Part shown: in pieces, positions 45,181 through 52,106 of the stretch
Position numbering within the stretch: the stretch's first letter is position 1
Layout of the letters: each line of letters opens with the position of its first letter
Origin: Paraburkholderia sp. UYCP14C
GTDB lineage: Bacteria; Pseudomonadota; Gammaproteobacteria; Burkholderiales; Burkholderiaceae
Reading direction: 5' to 3'
Assembly (NCBI RefSeq): GCF_004197395.1
Contig: NZ_SELS01000058.1
Location: 1 to 52,106 of the forward strand
DNA: 52,106 bases
Program-made: the position numbers and the translations under genes
The notes under the pieces: model-generated
Databases searched by the model: none
Told to the model about the DNA's origin: nothing
The model's input: only the letters and a program-made list of their open reading frames with translations

Positions 45181-45750
45181 ATGAACAAGGCCTTTGTCAA
45201 AGAGTCGAGCGAAGACAACGACGACGATCTCGATGTCGCCCAGCCCGACGTGCCTGCAGGCACCAAAAACTACATGACTCCCGCCGGTCATCGGCGTATG
45301 CGCGATGAATTGCTGCATCTGATCGATGTCGAGCGGCCCGAGGTCGTCAAGCTCGTGTCATGGGCTGCGTCGAACGGCGACCGCTCGGAGAATGGCGACT
45401 ACATCTATGGCAAGCGCCGTCTGCGCGAAATCGACCGGCGCATCCGTTTTCTGACCAAGCGGCTGGATCTGGCCGAGGTCGTCGATAGCAGCCGGCAGGA
45501 GAACGTCGATCAGGTGTTCTTCGGCGCGACGGTCGACTATGCGACCGAGGATGGCGAAGAGCGTAAGGTGACGATCGTCGGTGTCGACGAGGTCGACCTG
45601 GACATCGGGCACGTGAGCTGGATTTCGCCCATTGCGCGCGCGCTGCTGAAGGCTAAAGTTGGCGATACGGTCACGCTCTACACGCCGGCCGGCCCGCAGC
45701 CGATCGATATTCTCGACGTCAAGTATCCAACGCCTGATAGCGGCCGCTAG
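45181..45750 (+). CDS. greB: Transcription elongation factor GreB
   Basis: This 189-residue protein rescues backtracked RNA polymerase by stimulating transcript cleavage. It has an N-terminal coiled coil with tip acids (residues about 42-105: RRMRDELLHLIDVERPEVV.. and DRSENGDYIYGKRR) and a C-terminal FKBP-like domain. An acidic N-terminal extension of about 25 residues (SSEDNDDDLD) makes it longer than E. coli GreB (158). The ATG at 45181 is the first start in an open frame. It diverges from the tRNA-Arg array. Confidence 0.95.
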   Translation: MNKAFVKESSEDNDDDLDVAQPDVPAGTKNYMTPAGHRRMRDELLHLIDVERPEVVKLVSWAASNGDRSENGDYIYGKRRLREIDRRIRFLTKRLDLAEVVDSSRQENVDQVFFGATVDYATEDGEERKVTIVGVDEVDLDIGHVSWISPIARALLKAKVGDTVTLYTPAGPQPIDILDVKYPTPDSGR

Positions 45751-45832
45751 GCCTCTGGCGAGAACCTGGGTTCACGTGTCCGCATGCAATCTGGCGCGAA
45801 GCGGGGCGATGGACCCGGTTCAGCATGGACAC

Positions 45833-45862
45833 AAAAAAGGCGCCGCGAACGGCGCCTTCTCT
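45833..45862 (-). terminator. Terminator of the porin gene
   Basis: AAGGCGCC / GGCGCCTT around GCGAAC with six U's on the minus strand, directly after the porin stop. Confidence 0.88.
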
Positions 45863-45884
45863 ACTGCCAGTCTTTGCGCAGTGC

Positions 45885-47033
45885 CTAGAAGCGGTGACGC
45901 AGACCAGCCGTCACAGCGACCTGCTTGTTGTTGCTCGAAGCCGCGCCGAGGCCATTGATGTTGGCGTCGACGATCGAATCTTCGTTGGCCGCCTGATAGA
46001 CACCCTGCAGGTACACGTCGGTGCGCTTGGACAGCGCATAGGCGGTTTGCAGGTTGACCTGGTTCCAGTGCACGTGCGTGCTCGACAGGTTCGCGCGGGT
46101 GTACGTGTACGCTGCCGCGAGGCTCAATGCCGGCGTCAGAGCGTAACGGGCATTCGCTTCGAAGTTCTGGAACTGGGCGCTGTTGGTCGGGAAGCCGATG
46201 CCGCCCGGCATGCCCGATGCAGCCTGGCTGATGCCGGCGAGGCCGTGCAGGTTCGTTTGCGAGTACACGAGGCCGACCGTTGCCGGGCCGAACGCGTAAT
46301 TGGCGCCTGCGCCCCACGTTTGCTGGCGTTGCGCGAAGAACGTGTTGTCGCCCGACACCGCGCCACCCGAATTGAACGCTGCGGACGCGCTGGTCGAGCC
46401 GTTGCTGTTCAGTTGCATGTACGCGGCAGCGACATTCAGGCCACCCCAGTTGTACGACGCGCCCGCGCTGTATGCGCGGTTGTTCGCGAAGCCGGCAGCC
46501 TGGTTCGAGAAGCCGTACAACGCGCCGAACTTGAAGCCGCCGTAGTTCGCGCTCTGGTACTTGACCGAGTTGTCGATACGGAACGAGTTGTTCAGGTTGT
46601 CGTTGTCGAACGGGTGGGCGAACTGCGTGCCGCCATATTGCGTGCCGGTCAGCGCCAGCGGGCCGACGTAGTCGACCATGCTGTCATATTGACGGCCGAG
46701 CGTGACGGCGCCGAACTGGTTGCTCGACAGACCGACGAAAGCCTGCCGGCCAAACAGACGGCCGTTCTGCTTGAGCGTGCCGTCGTTGATGCCGAAGCCG
46801 TTTTCCAACGTGAAGATGGCCTTCAGACCACCGCCGAGATCTTCAGCGCCACGCAGGCCGAAGCGGCTGCCGTTCACTGAGCCGCTCGTCATTTGCCAGT
46901 TGCTGTGGCCGTGCTGGTTGTTCGTATAAGTGATACCGGCATCAATCAGGCCATACAGGGTGACGCTACTTTGCGCGTGCGCTGCCGTGACGAAAACGCC
47001 CGACAGGGCGGCGACCATGAGTGTCTTCTTCAT
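45885..47033 (-). CDS. General porin (Gram-negative 16-strand family)
   Basis: This is a 382-residue outer-membrane trimeric diffusion pore. The signal peptide MKKTLMVAALSGVFVTAAHA is cleaved before QSSVTLYGLIDAG. The family's start (SSVTLYGLIDAGITY), repeated strands ending in aromatic residues (NRSYSAGASYNWGG-type), the PEF-like loop 3 area, and the C-terminal HRF with terminal Phe are all visible. Burkholderia species carry many such porins and the solute cannot be told. GGAG lies ten bases before the ATG. A candidate small RNA lies about 420 bases upstream on the other strand. Confidence 0.95.
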   Translation of the reverse strand: MKKTLMVAALSGVFVTAAHAQSSVTLYGLIDAGITYTNNQHGHSNWQMTSGSVNGSRFGLRGAEDLGGGLKAIFTLENGFGINDGTLKQNGRLFGRQAFVGLSSNQFGAVTLGRQYDSMVDYVGPLALTGTQYGGTQFAHPFDNDNLNNSFRIDNSVKYQSANYGGFKFGALYGFSNQAAGFANNRAYSAGASYNWGGLNVAAAYMQLNSNGSTSASAAFNSGGAVSGDNTFFAQRQQTWGAGANYAFGPATVGLVYSQTNLHGLAGISQAASGMPGGIGFPTNSAQFQNFEANARYALTPALSLAAAYTYTRANLSSTHVHWNQVNLQTAYALSKRTDVYLQGVYQAANEDSIVDANINGLGAASSNNKQVAVTAGLRHRF

Positions 47034-47437
47034 TGATATAACTCCAAGAGCGAGAGAGGTATAAAACCCTGGCTTAGGAGACCTTCACGCGAGCGCTGCG
47101 AGAGGCGGAATTCGCATGAGAAGCGCGTTGACCTGATTCGCGCCGGTTTCCGATTAGGCAGAGTGTAGAGAGACACTTCCAGGCGTTGGCGTTCCGATTC
47201 ACGCAATAAAGTATTACGCAAGGAGAAACGATCGCTAATTACCATTCGAGCCTTATGTGCAAAGGCTTTCCGCCTCACTCGGCGGATTGGCGGCTGAATT
47301 TTCTTAGAGCGCGTTGCTGATTCGCGACATCGAGCGATGCGGAAAAACAACGGGACAAAATGCGATAAAAAGATTGTTGTTATTGCGGCAATAGACGATT
47401 GTTAATTGTGCGAATAATCGAAATCGCATACGACCGC
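47034..47437. other. Upstream region of the porin gene
   Basis: This AT-rich stretch contains the porin promoter region, but no unambiguous -35/-10 pair was found. The small open frames here overlap each other and have no ribosome-binding sites. It ends with the promoter of the candidate small RNA. Confidence 0.4.
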
Positions 47438-47443
47438 TATACT
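47438..47443 (+). promoter_or_regulatory. -10 box of the candidate small RNA
   Basis: TATACT matches the sigma-70 -10 consensus at 5 of 6 positions. It lies seven bases before the predicted first hairpin. No good -35 is seen at 16-18 bases (best AATCGA), so an activator or another sigma factor may be needed. Confidence 0.5.
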
Positions 47444-47449
47444 GTAATT

Positions 47450-47531
47450 TCTGCTTTCCGAAGCAGACTTTTTCGTTGACGAAAAAGATCTCCAAACCTT
47501 TGTCGGCGCGACCTTCCAGTCGCGCTTTTTT
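47450..47531 (+). ncRNA. Candidate small RNA, about 82 nt with three stem-loops
   Basis: Three hairpins lie in series. SL1 is TCTGCTT-TCCG-AAGCAGA (47450-47467), and SL2 is CTTTTTCG-TTGA-CGAAAAAG (47468-47487), directly abutting it. A single-stranded pyrimidine/A-rich stretch ATCTCCAAACCTTTGTCG (47488-47505) follows, then terminator GCGCGAC / GTCGCGC with a six-U tail. This is the layout of an Hfq-type trans-acting RNA, and no ORF spans it. It lies upstream of, and is divergent from, the porin gene, so regulation of porin mRNA is possible but unproven. Confidence 0.68.
47506..47531 (+). terminator. Terminator of the candidate small RNA
   Basis: GCGCGAC (47506-47512), loop CTTCCA, GTCGCGC (47519-47525), then six T's. 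Confidence 0.88.
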
Positions 47532-47557
47532 ATGGCGAACGACCTTCGCGGATTCGC

Positions 47558-47806
47558 CTAATGAGCGGGCGCGGTGCCTTCCGCGTCGTCCCAGTCTGCC
47601 TGGGCGGACACGCTCCAGTCTTCCATCACATAGCGGCGCGCATCCATCGGCGAGGAGAGCAGGTTTTGCCAGTGGTCTCCGTGCCACATCGGATCGAAGT
47701 CGTAAACGGTGGATGACTCCGCGGTCCGAGCGGGTTGGTCTGGAATGACCTTGGCATGCGAATGCGTGAGCCAGGCGAAGAGATGGCGAACTTCCTTGAA
47801 CAGCAT
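47558..47806 (-). CDS. Uncharacterised 82-residue protein
   Basis: The function is not recognised. The ATG at 47806 is preceded by AGGAGG five bases away, a near-perfect ribosome-binding site, so it is probably expressed. The frame continues upstream to 47893 without a signal. The protein has a helical start (MLFKEVRHLFAWLTHSHAKVIPD), a middle with YDFDPMWHGDHWQNLL and a tail with DWSVSAQADWDD. It is rich in Trp, His and Asp. No membrane segment and no cysteine is present in the chosen frame. Confidence 0.7.
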   Translation of the reverse strand: MLFKEVRHLFAWLTHSHAKVIPDQPARTAESSTVYDFDPMWHGDHWQNLLSSPMDARRYVMEDWSVSAQADWDDAEGTAPAH

Positions 47807-48049
47807 GGCAACCTCCTGAAGCGCATCGCTACAACTGATTTGCATCATGCGAAAGGGGACGCGCTGCAACAAGTCGGACAAACACTTACGCAAAGAGGGA
47901 TTTTGTTACATTCGCATTGCATATTGCCGAAAATTTTTCCGTTCACGAGACCGGGTATATTTCATCCAGGTAAATTTGACAGGGTGATATATATTTCCAC
48001 GATTTGAAGTCTTATCTTTTTATGCGCTAAACGCATATGAAAAGTTTAC

Positions 48050-48079
48050 TTGACTGCCATTCTCTGTTCCCCGTATAAC
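48050..48079 (+). promoter_or_regulatory. Promoter of the right cold-shock gene
   Basis: TTGACT (48050-48055), an 18-base spacer and TATAAC (48074-48079). Predicted start near 48086 gives a leader of about 120 nt before the ATG at 48206, as expected for cold-shock mRNAs. Confidence 0.55.
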
Positions 48080-48205
48080 GGCAAAGCCGAATTTCATTGG
48101 CTGGTTTCTGGTTTTTGTCTCAATCAGAATATAGGCAACTGAATGGGGCTAGATCGATTCAAGGGCATTGCCCGCTTTGGATAAATCACAGAGGGAAAAC
48201 AGGAA

Positions 48206-48409
48206 ATGGAAACTGGTGTCGTCAAATGGTTCAACGATGCTAAGGGTTTTGGCTTCATTACGTCGGATTCGGGGGGCGAGGATCTGTTTGCGCACTTTTC
48301 GGAAATCCGCAGCGAGGGCTTCAAGTCGTTGAAGGAAAACCAGCGTGTGTCGTTTGAAATCAAGACCAGCCCGAAGGGCAAGCAGGCGGCCAACATTCAG
48401 CCGCTGTAA
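48206..48409 (+). CDS. Cold-shock protein (CspA family)
   Basis: This is a 67-residue single cold-shock domain. RNP1 is KGFGFI and RNP2 is DLFAHF, as in the paralogue at 496-699, which shares about 50 of 67 residues. It starts [25 protein letters not shown] lies before the ATG. A clear terminator follows at 48447. The long AT-rich leader fits cold-shock control. Confidence 0.96.
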   Translation: METGVVKWFNDAKGFGFITSDSGGEDLFAHFSEIRSEGFKSLKENQRVSFEIKTSPKGKQAANIQPL

Positions 48410-48446
48410 ATACGCTGCGCCGGGCACGCTGTCCCGCGGTCTGAAG

Positions 48447-48478
48447 TGAAAAACCCTCGCCGTCGTGCGAGGGTTTTT
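48447..48478 (+). terminator. Terminator of the right cold-shock gene
   Basis: AACCCTCGC / GCGAGGGTT with a six-base loop, followed by four further T's. Confidence 0.9.
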
Positions 48479-48741
48479 ATTTTTATCCAGATGCCCCCGC
48501 GAGTTCGAGATTCTGTAACTGCACGGTTCAGCGATACGGATTATCGTCGGAAGATAATGCATCGAAGCGAACTGACCGCGCCCGGATTAATGGGCTGTTC
48601 AAGTGTATGCGGGGAAGCGGAGCATAATCGACGGCCTATGCCCACGCACAGTTTCCACCCGCGCACGCGCCGCAAGCTGGATGCGCCACGTCCAACTGGT
48701 GCATACTTGCCGCAAATTCATGCGTCCGAATCCCTTGTCCC

Positions 48742-49890
48742 ATGTCTGAACTGCTTTCGCCGGAACCGGCACTCGATACACCGATCGTTTTCGTCGACCT
48801 CGAAACGACAGGCGGCTCCACCAGCGAGCACCGCATTACCGAGGTTGGCGTCGTCGAAGTCGGGCCGGCTGGCGTATCACGCTGGAGCAGCCTGATCGAC
48901 CCGCAGCAGCCAATTCCGTCGTTCATCCAGCAGCTGACCGGCATCACGAACGACATGGTGCGCGGCGCACCGACGTTCGAGTCGATCGCGCCCGCGCTGT
49001 TCGAGCGCCTGAACGGCAAGCTGTTCATCGCGCACAACGCGAGTTTCGATCGCGGATTTTTGCGCAGCGAATTTCGTCGGGCGGGAATCGCGTTCGATCC
49101 GGACGTGCTGTGCACGGTGCGGCTGTCGCGCGCGCTGTTTCCCGGCGAGAAGCGCCACGGTCTGGATGCGCTCGTCGAACGCCATGCGCTGGTGCCCTCC
49201 GACCGCCACCGGGCGCTCGCCGACGCCGATCTGATCTGGCAGTTCTGGCAGCGTCTGCCGACGCTGGTGCCGCTGGAAGCGCTGCGCGCGCAGATCGAGC
49301 GCACCACGCGGCGCTATCGGCTCGCCGGCGACATCACCGAGGATCTGCTCGACACCGCGCCGGCGGGCTGTGGCGTGTACGCGTTCTATGGCGAAGGCGA
49401 TGCGCCGCTGTATGTCGGCCGCAGCGTGCGCGTGCGTCAGCGGCTGCGCTTGCATCTGACCGGCGAGCGCCGTTCGTCGAAGGATATGCGGCTTGCGCAA
49501 CTGGTGCGCCGCGTCGAATGGCGCGCGACGGGCGGCGAACTCGGCGCGATGCTCGCGGAGGCGCAGTGGATCGCAACGCTGCGGCCGGGACACAACCGCT
49601 TGCCGCGTGTGACGAAGAGCGACCCCGCGAACGCGCCGTGGCCATTCGAGGGGCCCATCGTGTTCGAGGAGCGTGAGGACGCGCAGCGCATCTTTCACGT
49701 GGTCGATCGTTGGCGCTACCTCGGGCACGCACCGTCGCTCGTCCAGGCGGCGCAACTGCATGCGTCGATGATGGCGGGGTCGTTCGAACTCTCGACGTAC
49801 CGTATCCTGCAAAGCCATCTGGCGCGTGGCTTGCGCGTGATGCCGTTGAGCGTGTCGCGCGACACGCCCGAGTCGAGCATCGTCGCGTGA
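48742..49890 (+). CDS. DEDDh exonuclease fused to a GIY-YIG nuclease domain
   Basis: This 382-residue protein combines a DnaQ-like 3'-5' exonuclease (1 to about 190) with a GIY-YIG endonuclease domain (about 205-290). Exonuclease motifs are Exo I VDLETTGG (D19, E21), Exo II HNASFDRGFL (about 99-108) and Exo III HRALADAD (about 156-163), all acids present. GIY-YIG motif is CGVYAFYG...LYVGRSVRVRQRL (about 210-232), and the rest continues toward a UvrC-like helical tail. Such fusions, sometimes called Cho/DnaQ-like, are seen in betaproteobacteria and probably act in DNA repair. A ribosome-binding site is not obvious. Confidence 0.9.
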   Translation: MSELLSPEPALDTPIVFVDLETTGGSTSEHRITEVGVVEVGPAGVSRWSSLIDPQQPIPSFIQQLTGITNDMVRGAPTFESIAPALFERLNGKLFIAHNASFDRGFLRSEFRRAGIAFDPDVLCTVRLSRALFPGEKRHGLDALVERHALVPSDRHRALADADLIWQFWQRLPTLVPLEALRAQIERTTRRYRLAGDITEDLLDTAPAGCGVYAFYGEGDAPLYVGRSVRVRQRLRLHLTGERRSSKDMRLAQLVRRVEWRATGGELGAMLAEAQWIATLRPGHNRLPRVTKSDPANAPWPFEGPIVFEEREDAQRIFHVVDRWRYLGHAPSLVQAAQLHASMMAGSFELSTYRILQSHLARGLRVMPLSVSRDTPESSIVA

Positions 49891-49929
49891 CGCTTATCCG
49901 GCGTGCACGCGCCGTGGCGCTCCCAGAAA

Positions 49930-50526
49930 TCAGCCGGTCGCGCCGACTCCGCCCGTCTCGCACACGTGACCTAGCGCACGCGTCAGCGCGCTCGAGTGCG
50001 CCGAGTCATAGCGCGTCAGCGCTTTCCAGTTAGCCAGCGATTGCGCGACGCGCGACGGACAATCGTCCGCCGTGCGCATCGGCTGCACGCGCGACAGACT
50101 CGCCATCAGCGATTGCGTCAACTTGTCGAGCTGCGGTCGCGTGCTGGTCGCGAGATCGGGTGCGGGACCTTGCGGCGGCTGGGTGCGGCGCCAGTTTGCG
50201 AAGAGCGCGTTCTGGACGTCCTTGCTCGCTTCGATCTGATCCCGAAAGAACTCGCGGGCGAACGCCGGGTCGACGTTTGCCGCCGCGGCGCGCTTTTCCA
50301 CTTCGGCGAGCAGCGCGTTTTCGCGCGGCGTGTCGGTGATCGGCTGGTGGTTCGCCCACTTCCAGCGCGCGACCGGTTCGGCAAGCGCAAGACGTTGCGA
50401 AACCAGTGCGATCAGGTTGGTGAGCGCGGTGTCGTCGCCCTCGGCGAGGGCGGGGGCGGGTGAGAAGGCGACGGTGGCGGCGATGGCGAGCGCGCATGAG
50501 ACGCCGAAACGGTGCAAACGATTCAT
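49930..50526 (-). CDS. Secreted chorismate mutase (AroQ gamma class)
   Basis: This 198-residue enzyme turns chorismate to prephenate outside the cytoplasm. Signal peptide MNRLHRFGVSCALAIAATVAFSPAPALA (cleaved after ALA, about residue 28) precedes an all-helical chorismate-mutase domain. The domain shows LVSQRLALAEPVARWKWANHQPI, DPAFAREFFRDQIEASKDVQ and a conserved C-terminal disulfide pair (DDC, HVC). Gamma-class AroQ enzymes are exported. The ATG at 50526 was chosen because the signal peptide starts there; the frame is open to 50649. Function outside the cell is unclear; a role in host interaction has been suggested for relatives. Confidence 0.93.
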   Translation of the reverse strand: MNRLHRFGVSCALAIAATVAFSPAPALAEGDDTALTNLIALVSQRLALAEPVARWKWANHQPITDTPRENALLAEVEKRAAAANVDPAFAREFFRDQIEASKDVQNALFANWRRTQPPQGPAPDLATSTRPQLDKLTQSLMASLSRVQPMRTADDCPSRVAQSLANWKALTRYDSAHSSALTRALGHVCETGGVGATG

Positions 50527-50813
50527 GGGGTGAACTTGGCCGGGTAGCCGTTGAATGAAAAACCAGAAGAATAAATGATGCGCGGAAAACGGCGCGTATC
50601 GGGCCAATCCACACGGATCGTCGGAGGGGAGGGGCGGCGCGAGGAGCACGCGCGCGTTCGCACGCTCGAGCCGCGTGGCCCAGCGCTGCAGCAGGGATCA
50701 GGCGACCTGATCCAGCGTCATGACCGAGGTGTCTGACGCGTAGTAATGAGGGCGCGAGTATTCGCTACCCGTGAATTCAACGAGCGCGAATGCTGCGCCG
50801 CACCAGTGGTCCG
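50527..50813. other. Intergenic, no convincing gene
   Basis: About 290 bases. An overlapping frame on the minus strand from 51039 to 50698 is open but overlaps the 49-residue ORF at 50814-50963 and has no ribosome-binding site. It ends in RPHYYASDTSVMTLDQVA and may be a remnant. Confidence 0.4.
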
Positions 50814-50963
50814 TTACTTCGGGTCGCACGACTTGCGTTGTTCGTCGAAGAAAGCGCGAACATGCTCGGGCAGCTCGGCTCCCAGAAACTCGACGGCCAC
50901 TGGTTCCGGATCCGGGTAAAAAACTTTGTCCGGGGTCGGAATCTTCGGTGGTTTGGCATCCAT
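50814..50963 (-). CDS. Small protein of 49 residues
   Basis: The start ATG has AAAGGAGAAAG seven bases before it, an excellent ribosome-binding site. The product reads MDAKPPKIPTPDKVFYPDPE.., then VEFLGAELPEHVRAFFDEQRKSCDPK. It is Pro/Asp/Glu-rich with one cysteine and no membrane segment. Function unknown. It is too short for many gene finders, so it may be missed in annotations. Confidence 0.65.
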   Translation of the reverse strand: MDAKPPKIPTPDKVFYPDPEPVAVEFLGAELPEHVRAFFDEQRKSCDPK

Positions 50964-51633
50964 GATCTTTCTCCTTTGCGAACCGATTATCGGCCTCGTT
51001 CCCCGTGTCGCACCAGTGTCCGCTGCGAGTCATACACACTCTGTTGCTTTAACGGCACAAGCCGACACATCAGCAGAGGGATTGAATAAAATTTATCGTC
51101 TGACTATCGCTTGGCTTTCGCGATCTGCTTGATCCGCTTAATTGCCAGCGCGAAATCATCTCTGTGCCGCTCCCTCCGCCATTCCCTTCCGTGGCCTGCC
51201 TGGCCTAGGTTTCAGCACGACCGGTCGATATTGTCGCTGCGCTGCACCTAACATTTTCGTGTGAATAACACGTGACAAAACTTGTGCATCGCCGCATCGG
51301 CAAGATTTTCGCTTTTATGAACTGAACGTTCGTAATTTGCCGATTGCATAACTGCCGGCCTAATTCTTTGTAAACGGCAGATTCCGCGTCGCGTTGACCG
51401 CGCAAAACACTATTTATAGATTTTTGTCGTTAATTAACTGGCTCATAGTTGGCTAGCAAACGCATTTTCCGCATTGCTGTGACAAAAGGACCTCATTTGG
51501 TGACAAGTCACACACAGCGCGTCAGGTTTCCTATGATTGAAGCGACTATTGATCGCCCGATGTGCGTTGGCATACGGTCGCGCAACGTGCGACGCGGATG
51601 ATGACAATCTTCATTGTTCAGGGAGAGATCGCG
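50964..51633. other. Long gene-poor stretch near the right contig end
   Basis: About 670 bases without a convincing gene. The middle (about 51380-51530) is AT-rich and includes TTTATAGATTTTTGTCG and TTAATTAAC. Several short open frames occur on both strands but overlap one another and lack ribosome-binding sites. No terminator or tRNA is seen. Confidence 0.45.
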
Positions 51634-51834
51634 ATGGAAAACGCTGTCTACTGGAACGGACGTCAGGTTGGCATCGAGTGCGCCGGCAAGATCCTGTGGT
51701 TCGCGTCGGCACCCGCGGAAGCGATAGCCGCATACGGCGCGCCGCACCAGCAGCCTACCGCGCCGGCGGATACCGTGGTCGCGCGCAACCTCGCGATGCC
51801 GCGGTCGTACGACCCGCTCCGCGCTCCCGAATAG
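51634..51834 (+). CDS. Small uncharacterised protein of 66 residues
   Basis: GGGAGAG lies seven bases before the ATG at 51634. The product starts MENAVYWNGRQVGIECAGKILWFASAP and continues with a Pro/Ala-rich middle and tail. It has one cysteine and no membrane segment. No family is recognised. The upstream frame from 51562 has no ribosome-binding site. Confidence 0.65.
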   Translation: MENAVYWNGRQVGIECAGKILWFASAPAEAIAAYGAPHQQPTAPADTVVARNLAMPRSYDPLRAPE

Positions 51835-52029
51835 GCAAGCCGTGCGTTGAGCCTCGCTGTCGCGCCGCGCGATGATCGGTAAGGCTCACCCATGGCTCAA
51901 CAGGGGATGGAATCGAAAGGCGGGACGGAGCCTATCGCGCCCGCCTCCTGATGATCAGCAGTGGCTCGCGCAACGGCGTGCGATTCGGATGATCGTGCGA
52001 AGCAAGACGCGCGACAGAAAAACAAAAAG
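51835..52029. other. Intergenic up to the right IS terminus
   Basis: About 195 bases with no gene. The last bases before the terminus (GACAGAAAAACAAAAAG) are A-rich, a possible target preference of the IS. Confidence 0.4.
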
Positions 52030-52106
52030 TGTATCGGCTCCGGTTGTCTGGACAAGCTTTTGCAGCTCAGGCGGCCAGCTTCATCAGCCTTTCCTGACGG
52101 GCTTCG
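52030..52106 (-). mobile_element. IS terminus (right contig end)
   Basis: Exact reverse complement of bases 1-77. The minus strand reads the same transposase C-terminus and stop (52067-52105), followed by the terminal sequence ending at 52030. The contig thus ends in a second, inverted copy of the same insertion sequence. Confidence 0.75.

Noticed and set aside
44672-45318. Open frames reading AVAQLDRVLGYEPRGRGFESCQPRH repeatedly over the tRNA-Arg copies
   Set aside because: These are the well-known false proteins produced by translating the tRNA-Arg sequence; they repeat exactly with the 151-base unit and have no ribosome-binding sites.
50698-51039. 113-codon minus-strand frame overlapping the 49-residue gene
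   Set aside because: The overlapping short frame has the ribosome-binding site at an ideal distance; the longer frame has none and Arg/Ser-rich N-terminal half.
1-52106. CRISPR array, toxin-antitoxin pair, restriction system or complete prophage
   Set aside because: No regularly spaced direct repeats, no cas-like genes and no recognisable defence nucleases other than the EVE-like and exonuclease/GIY-YIG proteins; only relics of mobile elements are present.

Overview
The window looks like one complete 52-kb contig from a high-GC betaproteobacterium of the Burkholderia/Paraburkholderia type. That reading rests on the strongly GC-biased third codon positions, the Burkholderia-style 16-strand porin, the SpoT/RpoZ/Gmk/YicC and RibBA/RibH/NusB blocks, the UbiD, UppP and YggT housekeeping genes, and an ortho-cleavage catBCA operon. 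The first 77 bases are the exact reverse complement of the last 77 and carry the last codons of a transposase-like reading frame. The contig therefore starts and stops in two inverted copies of the same insertion sequence.

Layout. 1-4113 is a decayed accessory arm: IS terminus, a cold-shock gene, a dead IS256-type transposase, an unrecognised 152-aa ORF, and a frameshifted P4-type integrase next to tRNA-Leu(CAA). 4244-8668 holds hemN with an Fnr/Anr-like box, a YkgJ-type Cys-cluster protein, a lipoprotein, uppP and trmB. 8870-15522 holds tRNA-Gly(CCC), a chemoreceptor, yggT, an EthD protein, a DUF2520 protein, two small proteins and a PLP-dependent dehydratase. 15595-21016 holds a LysE exporter, ubiD, an intergenic region with a strong candidate structured RNA, a lytic transglycosylase and an aminotransferase. 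21177-33361 is the riboflavin/heme block on the minus strand (hemL, ribD, ribE ... ribBA, ribH, nusB). It is split by a plus-strand segment with a VOC protein, catB-catC-catA and two overlapping dynamin-like GTPase genes. 33520-39315 holds an EVE-like protein, an MFS pump, a small protein, RidA, tRNA-Ser(UGA) and the coupled rph-rdgB-hemW genes. 39653-45750 holds yicC-gmk-rpoZ-spoT, a NinX-like protein, three tandem tRNA-Arg(ACG) and greB. 45885-52106 holds a porin, a candidate small RNA, a second cold-shock gene, an exonuclease/GIY-YIG fusion, a secreted chorismate mutase, small ORFs and the second IS terminus.

How the genes work together. Heme is served by hemL, hemN and hemW; riboflavin by ribD, ribE, ribBA and ribH; the stringent response by spoT, rpoZ and gmk (GTP/ppGpp and RNA polymerase); nucleotide hygiene and RNA processing by rph, rdgB and yicC; catechol degradation to beta-ketoadipate enol-lactone by catABC.

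Most notable items: the paired dynamin-like GTPases directly downstream of catBCA, two promoter-plus-terminator small-RNA candidates (about 18181-18314 and 47450-47531), a BenM/CatM-type operator without a regulator gene in the window, a RibBA protein whose GTP cyclohydrolase half lacks its zinc cysteines, and the mirrored 77-base contig ends. Coordinates and reading frames were read from the sequence; family assignments come from recognised motifs and not from database searches.
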